A stretch of DNA of 11,214 nt from positions 1-11,214 of the forward strand of contig CAZTIB010000060.1 of the NCBI GenBank assembly GCA_964613615.1, in the 5' to 3' direction. The position numbers were made by a program, and so were the translations under genes. The DNA comes from J054 sp964613615 (GTDB lineage Bacteria > Pseudomonadota > Gammaproteobacteria > Steroidobacterales > GCA-2729495). Positions within the stretch are counted from its first letter, which is position 1, and every line of letters begins with the position of its first letter. Below the pieces are notes generated by a model. It ran no database searches, was not told the origin of the DNA, and was given only the letters and a program-made list of their open reading frames with translations. Of the stretch, positions 6,812-11,214 are shown piece after piece.

Positions 6812-7819
6812 ATGGCGATTGATTTTGGGCTTGCGCTGGACTTCTGGAGCAACCAGCAGCCGTTGAGCCGGCGTCTTGAGGATTACGTGCGGCTGCTCCG
6901 GATTGCCGAGGACAAAGGCTTTGATTCTGTCTGGGCGGGCGAGAACCGGCCGCCGAAGCTGCTGCCCGGGCATACGCCGTCGCCGCTGCTCGTGCTCGCC
7001 GCGCTGGCTAACCGCACCACCCTGCGCCTGGGCACCGGCGTGACTTTGCTCACGCTGTGGCAGCCCCTGCGCCTGGCCTATGACGGCGCCATGCTGGATC
7101 AGCTTTGCGATGGTCGGCTTACCCTTGGCGTCGGCGTAGGTAGCGGGGCGGTGATGAAACGTTATGGCGTTCCCCGCAGCGAATCCGGCCCGCGCATGGA
7201 CGACACCTTGAAGTTTCTGAAGGCCATGTGGTCGGGGGCCGATCACTATCACGGTGAGCATTTTCAGGTGGATGGTGCCGTTGTGCCCGGGCCGGTGCAG
7301 CCGGGCGGGCCACCCATCTGGGTGGGCGGCACCATCAATCGCTCGGTGCAGCGAGCGGCAGAACTGGGCGACGCCTGGTGTGCCGCAACCCAATATCATT
7401 TCGAGCTCATTAAGCTGCAGGCCAGGCGCTACCGGGAGGCGCTGCAGGCGCGTGGCGCCGACCCGTCCGGTGCGACGGTGGCCATCAACCGCAGCACATT
7501 CCTGGCGCCCACCGTCGACCAGGCACGGCGCGAGGGCAAGCCCTACGTCACCGACGTGCTGAATTTTTACGCCGCCTTTGGTTCGATCACCGATGCCGCC
7601 GGCAAGCCGCTCGACCGGAAGACGGACTTGTTCGAGCGCGTTGGCGACGAGATCTACTTCGTCGGCAGTCCGGCGAGCGTCATAGAGAGCATAGAGCGTT
7701 ACGTGGAAGCCGGCGTCAATCAGTTTAATCTGCGAGTGAGTATGGGCGACATGCCCGCCGAACTGGTGGAGCGGACCATACGGTTGTTGGGCGACCAGGT
7801 GTTGCCCCGCTTTAAATAG
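6812..7819 (+). CDS. luciferase-like monooxygenase (LLM class) TIM-barrel flavin oxidoreductase
   Basis: A 335-residue protein of the bacterial luciferase-like superfamily: TIM-barrel enzymes using reduced FMN or F420 for monooxygenation, oxidation or reduction. Signature segments are in order: RIAEDKGFDSVWAGENR (about residues 30-46), LVLAALANRTTLRLGTGV (60-77), LDQLCDGRLTLGVGVGSG (95-112), PPIWVGGTINRSVQRAAELGDAW in the middle and the C-terminal FVGSPASVIESIERYVEAGVNQFNLR. Length is typical. The start is ATG 6812, eight bases after AAAGG (6799-6803). A TTG at 6806 lies in the same frame but is too close to that site. It sits 80 bases after the deiodinase-like flavoprotein and could share its pathway, though neither the cofactor (FMN or F420) nor the substrate can be read by eye. 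Family confidence is high; the role is unknown. Confidence 0.93.
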   Translation: MAIDFGLALDFWSNQQPLSRRLEDYVRLLRIAEDKGFDSVWAGENRPPKLLPGHTPSPLLVLAALANRTTLRLGTGVTLLTLWQPLRLAYDGAMLDQLCDGRLTLGVGVGSGAVMKRYGVPRSESGPRMDDTLKFLKAMWSGADHYHGEHFQVDGAVVPGPVQPGGPPIWVGGTINRSVQRAAELGDAWCAATQYHFELIKLQARRYREALQARGADPSGATVAINRSTFLAPTVDQARREGKPYVTDVLNFYAAFGSITDAAGKPLDRKTDLFERVGDEIYFVGSPASVIESIERYVEAGVNQFNLRVSMGDMPAELVERTIRLLGDQVLPRFK

Positions 7820-7887
7820 GCAAACCTGCCGGAACATGGCAACTTGCTGCCCCCCAGCGACGGGCGTAGAGTAGTCCCCATAACAAG

Positions 7888-7997
7888 AAACAACGCCAGA
7901 CCCGCCGAAAGGCGGGTGCGGAAAGCCACGGGTCCTCGCTTCCTTCACGGAGCCATGGACGACTTCCCGAAGGACCCGAAGATCGCCAGGCTGCCAA
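7888..7997 (+). promoter_or_regulatory. GEMM-type (cyclic di-GMP-I class) riboswitch candidate
   Basis: Two adjacent stems and the joining sequences match the GEMM consensus as I recall it. The first is a 7-bp hairpin capped by a GAAA tetraloop: ACCCGCC (7900-7906), GAAA, GGCGGGT (7911-7917). It is joined by TGCGGAAAGCCA (7917-7928), one base from the hallmark CGCAAAGCC. The second stem pairs CGGGTCCT (7929-7936) exactly with AGGACCCG (7971-7978). The 3' conserved part appears as ATCGCCAGGCTGCC (7982-7995), close to AGCCAGGTTACC or AGCCGGGTTGCC. It lies 31 bases before the start of a secreted protein, a classic GEMM target. The 5' closing strand (before 7900) is poorly matched, and the ligand (c-di-GMP or 3',3'-cGAMP) cannot be decided by eye. 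Confidence 0.68.
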
Positions 7998-8003
7998 CAG
8001 TAT

Positions 8004-8019
8004 TTACCCGGGGCGGTAA
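8004..8019 (+). promoter_or_regulatory. hairpin over the ribosome-site region, possible expression platform
   Basis: TTACC (8004-8008) and GGTAA (8015-8019) can pair around a CGGGGC loop, just downstream of the riboswitch candidate and seven bases before ATG 8026. The only purine-rich sequence that could act as ribosome site (GGGGCGGTAAG, 8010-8020) lies inside this hairpin, so translation could be gated by it. There is no T-tract, so it is not an obvious terminator. A regulatory role is inference. Confidence 0.35.
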
Positions 8020-8025
8020 GCGGCC

Positions 8026-9957
8026 ATGTTGCGTTATCTATCCTCAATTGCAGGCGCTCTTCTTCTCACCACAGCAATCGGTGGATGGAGCGCGGAGGGT
8101 GCGGTCCCATGGAATGGTGAGAGCGAGGGTGGCAATACGGCAGCGCCCGGCGGTGCAACCATTACCTATGTCCGCAAAGTATCAACCACCAACTTCCTGG
8201 GGTGGGGCCAGGCTGGCTTCTATTTCCCGCAGTTCGCCGCCTATAGCATTGTCGGACCCAAGCGAACGGACGACAACATGCAGTTTTACGTGCCGAATTG
8301 GTTGGAATTCAATTTCGACTGTTTCGACCTCGATGACACTACCTTCTCGCCCGACAAACCCGATTGCTTAGACAATTGCAAAGGCAGGGGCGTGTATACG
8401 CGCGGAGGCTACGGCAATTGGGACTCCTTCATTCTGCCCAACGGTTTTTCCGGCCCGTCTGGCTCGATTGTCGATGAAAAGGCAGAAAACAACACGAACA
8501 ACACCGTCAATCAAATCTATATGAAAGCTGGCGTGCCGTCTTCTTTCTGCATGCATGTCGTCACGGACAACACGGCCAATGCGCACAACTCGGCTAATGC
8601 CATCATCGTGAGAGGCGGCAGGCCTGGCCAGGGAAGTTTTGACCCCAAGGCTCCGGTTCCGGATCTGTCGTTCGACGGAACCACTGATGTGTACACGTTC
8701 CGGTTCGATAATTTTCTCCCGGACGATTTCATCAAGATCAGGCTCAACTCGGGAACCCAGGGTATGGATCCCGGTTTTGGCGGCCTCATGTTCGATGCGG
8801 CCTGCGACTATGTTCCCAACGAACAGTGCGGCAATAACGTCTGTGACATCACGCTCGGCGAGAGCTGTGAGAGCTGCCCGGGAGACTGCGGCGCGTGCAT
8901 CCCCGGCACAACGCCCACGAGAACCTGGTACCACCACGGCACGAATCCTCAATCCCACTATGTGGCAGGTTCCAACCGGCTGCTCATTTTTGTCGCTCAC
9001 GGTGTTGATGGCCAGAATCATTGGGTGGAGGGCGTCAGGTATGGCAACAAGGACATGCACTTTCTCGAGGCAAGGTCTCAAGACAGGAACGACAAGTCCA
9101 CGGTTTCGGTGTGGTACCTGAAAGAGGCCGACATTTACTCAGCCGGCGGCACAAGTTTCAGCGTAGATTGGTTCCACAAGCCTGGCCAGCGCTCTTACGA
9201 GAGCATCTTTTTTACAGATGTCAGTCAGACTTTGACGTTTGGCTCCATCGACGAAGCTGGTTGTAATGATTGCTACGCGGTTGCGTGTCCCTGGCGGACT
9301 ATAGAACCCGGTCACATATCCCTCTACGCCGGCACGCACGAGAGAAACGGCGCCATCTTCTGGCCCCTTAACGACTACAGCCAGGACGCCGACCTGTGGA
9401 TGGGCGGCAATGGCAAGGCCACCATGGGTCACAAGGACGGCATCGGCTACCTGGAGTCGGCGGGTGCTCAGTTCGGCAGAGCGGGCGCGATGTCCCTTGT
9501 CTGCTTTGAGGTCCAGGATTTACCGCAGAGTGACAGTGACGGCGATGGGGTACCCGACGGTAACGACAACTGCCCGACGGTACCGAACTCTGCAACGCTC
9601 CCCGACGCGGAAGGCTGGGGACCCCAGCAGGATGACGATGGTGACGGCATCGGTAATGCCTGTGATCTGACCATTACTCCACAGCCCCTGCCCAACGCGA
9701 GGGCTGGCAGGAGTTACAGCTACGGTTTGACTGCGCAGCGTGGTCAGCCTCCCTACGCATGGACCATCATCGATGGTTCGCTCCCCGCGAATCTGACACT
9801 TGGCTCTGATGGTGTGATTAGCGGTTACGTCAGCGGGGGTGGATACACCGCCGAGTTCACCGCGCAAGTGATGGATGCAACCGGTGATACGGCAACGCGC
9901 TTGATGACGATTGGTGTGACATTTCCGCGCTGCTATAGTTGCCACGCCACTCAATAA
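8026..9957 (+). CDS. secreted multidomain protein with calcium repeats, putative Ig domain and C-terminal CxxCH
   Basis: A 643-residue exported protein. Residues 1-23 (LRYLSSIAGALLLTTAIGGWSA) form a signal peptide with probable cleavage near AEGA. Residues about 40-262 are an unrecognised Asn/Asp/Gly-rich region. Residues 268-291 are a Cys-rich knot (CGNNVCD...GESCESCPGDCGAC) seen in large secreted proteins. Residues about 300-495 resemble a beta-sandwich module (RLLIFVAHG, VEGVRYGNKDM, VSVWYLKEADI). Residues 502-547 are thrombospondin-type-3-like calcium loops (DSDGDGVPDGNDNCP, DDDGDGIGNACD). Residues about 553-632 look like a He_PIG putative Ig domain. The protein ends PRCYSCHATQ, giving one CxxCH (Cys636, Cys639, His640), the covalent haem-c signature, with no cytochrome fold around it. 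Codon use appears less GC-rich than neighbours. The preceding riboswitch suggests second-messenger control. It is probably a surface or matrix protein; function is unknown. Confidence 0.85.
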   Translation: MLRYLSSIAGALLLTTAIGGWSAEGAVPWNGESEGGNTAAPGGATITYVRKVSTTNFLGWGQAGFYFPQFAAYSIVGPKRTDDNMQFYVPNWLEFNFDCFDLDDTTFSPDKPDCLDNCKGRGVYTRGGYGNWDSFILPNGFSGPSGSIVDEKAENNTNNTVNQIYMKAGVPSSFCMHVVTDNTANAHNSANAIIVRGGRPGQGSFDPKAPVPDLSFDGTTDVYTFRFDNFLPDDFIKIRLNSGTQGMDPGFGGLMFDAACDYVPNEQCGNNVCDITLGESCESCPGDCGACIPGTTPTRTWYHHGTNPQSHYVAGSNRLLIFVAHGVDGQNHWVEGVRYGNKDMHFLEARSQDRNDKSTVSVWYLKEADIYSAGGTSFSVDWFHKPGQRSYESIFFTDVSQTLTFGSIDEAGCNDCYAVACPWRTIEPGHISLYAGTHERNGAIFWPLNDYSQDADLWMGGNGKATMGHKDGIGYLESAGAQFGRAGAMSLVCFEVQDLPQSDSDGDGVPDGNDNCPTVPNSATLPDAEGWGPQQDDDGDGIGNACDLTITPQPLPNARAGRSYSYGLTAQRGQPPYAWTIIDGSLPANLTLGSDGVISGYVSGGGYTAEFTAQVMDATGDTATRLMTIGVTFPRCYSCHATQ

Positions 9958-9959
9958 GG

Positions 9960-10094
9960 GGCGTGTTGACGCGTGCAGCGTCACTACGGAACCAGGCCAT
10001 CAACACCATTGCCGCCGCCGACCTGGCCCGAATCGAAGCACCCACACTACTACTGTGGTCCGCCAACGATGCCGAATTGCCGGTAGAGTCGGTG
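9960..10094 (+). pseudogene. remnant of an alpha/beta-hydrolase gene (acid-bearing segment only)
   Basis: Between the secreted protein and the convergent hydrolase, one plus-strand frame reads RNQAINTIAAADLARIEAPT (from base 9987), then LLLWSANDAELPVE. This is the usual lid-to-strand-7 segment of alpha/beta hydrolases (APTLLLWG.ND..vPVE), with the catalytic-acid Asp at 10068-10070. Nothing of the nucleophile elbow or catalytic His is present. The frame is closed by a stop at 9936-9938 and loses similarity after about 10094. It is therefore a fragment, probably left by a rearrangement that brought in the secreted-protein gene or deleted the rest. It is not the same segment as the neighbouring minus-strand gene. 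Confidence 0.55.
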
Positions 10095-10114
10095 GGCCCG
10101 GTCCCCAGACCCAC

Positions 10115-11137
10115 TCAATTCGCTGCAATAAATGCCAGCGTCTTCTCGGCCGGCTCTACGGGTATGTCTTCAATCAGGAAGAAGCCGGTGTCCGGGTAGG
10201 TCTGGTGCGCCTGGCCCTGGGTGCCGGGCATCTGGTCGTAGAATTCCTGGGGTTTGAAGCCGCGTTCGGCGATGGATTCTGCCACCAGTACGAGCGTCGG
10301 CTTATCCCAGCTGGCAAGTTTCTGCCACGCTGCCCGGTTCGGGGCCGCGGCCGGATGCAGCAGCGTGGCGGGAATCATCATCGGCAGGCGGCGCGGACCG
10401 CCCTTGTAGGACTCGTCGGGGTAGGGTGCATCGAGGCCGGTGATGGTGACGGCATCGATTTCCTTACCCGTCATCTCGGCAACCATGCCGCTGATGGGAA
10501 ATTCCTCGGGGCCGTAGATGTAACGGCGCCAGCCCGCTACCCAGACCGCGCCGAGCGCGCTGTTGGCGCGGGGCATGGTGGTGGTCACCAGTACGAGCCT
10601 GGCAAACAGTTCCGGCTGCTCGGCGGCCAGTCGCAGGCCGAAGTAACCGCCCCAGTCGAACAGGAAGCCGGTGCTGTTTTCAATTTCGAGTGCCTGCATT
10701 GTCGCGTCCAGCCACTCGACATGTTTCTGGAAGGTGTGCGCCTCCCAGTCGGCGGGCTTGTCGGACCGGCCGAAGCCGACAAGGTCGGGTGCGATCACGC
10801 GGTAACCCGCCGCTGTGAACACGGGAATCATTTTTCGGTAGGAATAACTCCACGTGGCCTGCCCGTGCAACAACAGTATGACCCCACCGTCGGCGGGGCC
10901 CTCATCGAGGTAGTGAACACGCAGCGGGCCGAGGTCGGCATCCCCGATGGTCAGATAGTGCGGCGCAAAAGGAAAATCGGTGAGTGCCTCGAACCTTGCG
11001 ACAGGAGTGCGCAGCACCGGAATGTCCGGGTTGTACAGGGGTCCGTTACCGCGGGCCTGCACCGCGTAGTCGTTGTACAAGCCCAGCGCGGCTGCACCAA
11101 TGATGACGACAGCGATGATGAGCAGAACTTTGCGCAT
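10115..11137 (-). CDS. membrane-anchored haloalkane-dehalogenase-like alpha/beta hydrolase lacking the catalytic His
   Basis: With the start at ATG 11137 this is a 340-residue protein: an N-terminal anchor (MRKVLLIIAVVIIGAAALGL), then an alpha/beta-hydrolase domain closely following Xanthobacter DhlA-type dehalogenases. Matches include RTPVARFEALTDFPFAPHYL, LRVHYLDEGP, HGQATWSYSYRKMIPVF (from residue 91), RVIAPDLVGFGRSDKP and the nucleophile elbow FLFDWGG with Asp161-Trp162. The HGxxTW and DWGG motifs are those of dehalogenases. At the catalytic-His position DhlA has DAGHF, while this protein has DTGFF, with Phe319 encoded by GAA on the plus strand at 10181-10183. The acid after strand 7 is also not evident (VAESIAERG). 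An alkyl-enzyme ester could form but should not be hydrolysed normally. GTG 11203 and ATG 11185 are alternative starts (up to 362 residues), but none has a clear ribosome site. 11137 was chosen because the anchor begins there. The gene converges on the remnant at 9960-10094. Confidence 0.88.
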   Translation of the reverse strand: MRKVLLIIAVVIIGAAALGLYNDYAVQARGNGPLYNPDIPVLRTPVARFEALTDFPFAPHYLTIGDADLGPLRVHYLDEGPADGGVILLLHGQATWSYSYRKMIPVFTAAGYRVIAPDLVGFGRSDKPADWEAHTFQKHVEWLDATMQALEIENSTGFLFDWGGYFGLRLAAEQPELFARLVLVTTTMPRANSALGAVWVAGWRRYIYGPEEFPISGMVAEMTGKEIDAVTITGLDAPYPDESYKGGPRRLPMMIPATLLHPAAAPNRAAWQKLASWDKPTLVLVAESIAERGFKPQEFYDQMPGTQGQAHQTYPDTGFFLIEDIPVEPAEKTLAFIAAN

Positions 11138-11214
11138 GGCGGGAACCGACGGCCCATGGGTATGAACCAGCCCTGGGCCGTTCATTACGGCTGATTCAGG
11201 CACAATCTCAATTC

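Noticed and set aside
6653..8047. 464-codon open frame on the minus strand
   Set aside because: It runs opposite the LLM gene and across the riboswitch candidate, with no recognisable motif. The LLM frame has a full set of signatures and a good ribosome site.
7955..8371. Possible small gene starting at ATG 7955
   Set aside because: It would start inside the riboswitch candidate and run out of frame through the signal-peptide region of the secreted protein. No ribosome site or domain supports it.
8026..9957. Secreted protein as a multihaem cytochrome
   Set aside because: Only one CxxCH is present. The other Cys clusters (CESCPGDCGAC, CNDCYAVAC) lack the following His and look like disulfide knots.
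10115..10200. Frameshift as the reason for the missing catalytic His
   Set aside because: The frame stays aligned with the family on both sides of the site (DTG before, FLIEDIP after), so the Phe is a substitution, not a frame artefact.
10055..11194. 379-codon open frame on the plus strand
   Set aside because: It is antisense to the dehalogenase-like gene, whose motifs match a real family throughout. The plus frame shows no family features.

Overview
This is a GC-rich window, almost fully coding, with nine genes on the plus strand and one on the minus strand. The gene set is a large TonB-dependent receptor followed by several small cytoplasmic enzymes typical of catabolic islands. Together with a GEMM-type cyclic-dinucleotide riboswitch candidate and a secreted calcium-repeat protein, this suggests a Gram-negative proteobacterium, most likely a heterotrophic gammaproteobacterium. 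The taxonomic call is inference. No marker gene, tRNA, rRNA, CRISPR array or transposase gene was seen.

Layout. (1) 1-3563 is a tightly packed operon: the 3' part of a TonB-dependent outer-membrane receptor, a SnoaL-like protein, an isochorismatase-family cysteine hydrolase and an acetoacetate-decarboxylase-superfamily protein. Its genes overlap or are separated by a few bases. (2) After a 221-base gap holding a 9-bp inverted repeat, 3785-5974 carries an NmrA-like Rossmann protein and a six-bladed kelch-type propeller protein. (3) A long near-perfect palindrome (5976-6030) precedes a flavoprotein closely matching iodotyrosine deiodinase and a luciferase-like monooxygenase. (4) At 7888-7997 there is a good GEMM (c-di-GMP-I type) riboswitch candidate leading a secreted multidomain protein that ends in a single CxxCH motif. 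(5) A remnant of an alpha/beta hydrolase lies between that gene and a convergent, membrane-anchored haloalkane-dehalogenase-like protein. In the latter the catalytic His is replaced by Phe, while the nucleophilic Asp is kept.

How they may work together (inference): the receptor would import a scarce hydrophobic or complexed organic substrate. The NTF2-fold, cysteine hydrolase, decarboxylase-fold, Rossmann, flavin and LLM proteins would process it in the cytoplasm. The deiodinase-like flavoprotein and the dehalogenase-fold protein make a halogenated or aromatic natural product conceivable, but the sequence does not identify the substrate. The riboswitch and secreted protein look like a separate surface-lifestyle unit. 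The most unusual items are the His-less dehalogenase-like protein, the riboswitch with its CxxCH-ended target, and the deiodinase homologue with all three substrate-lid residues.
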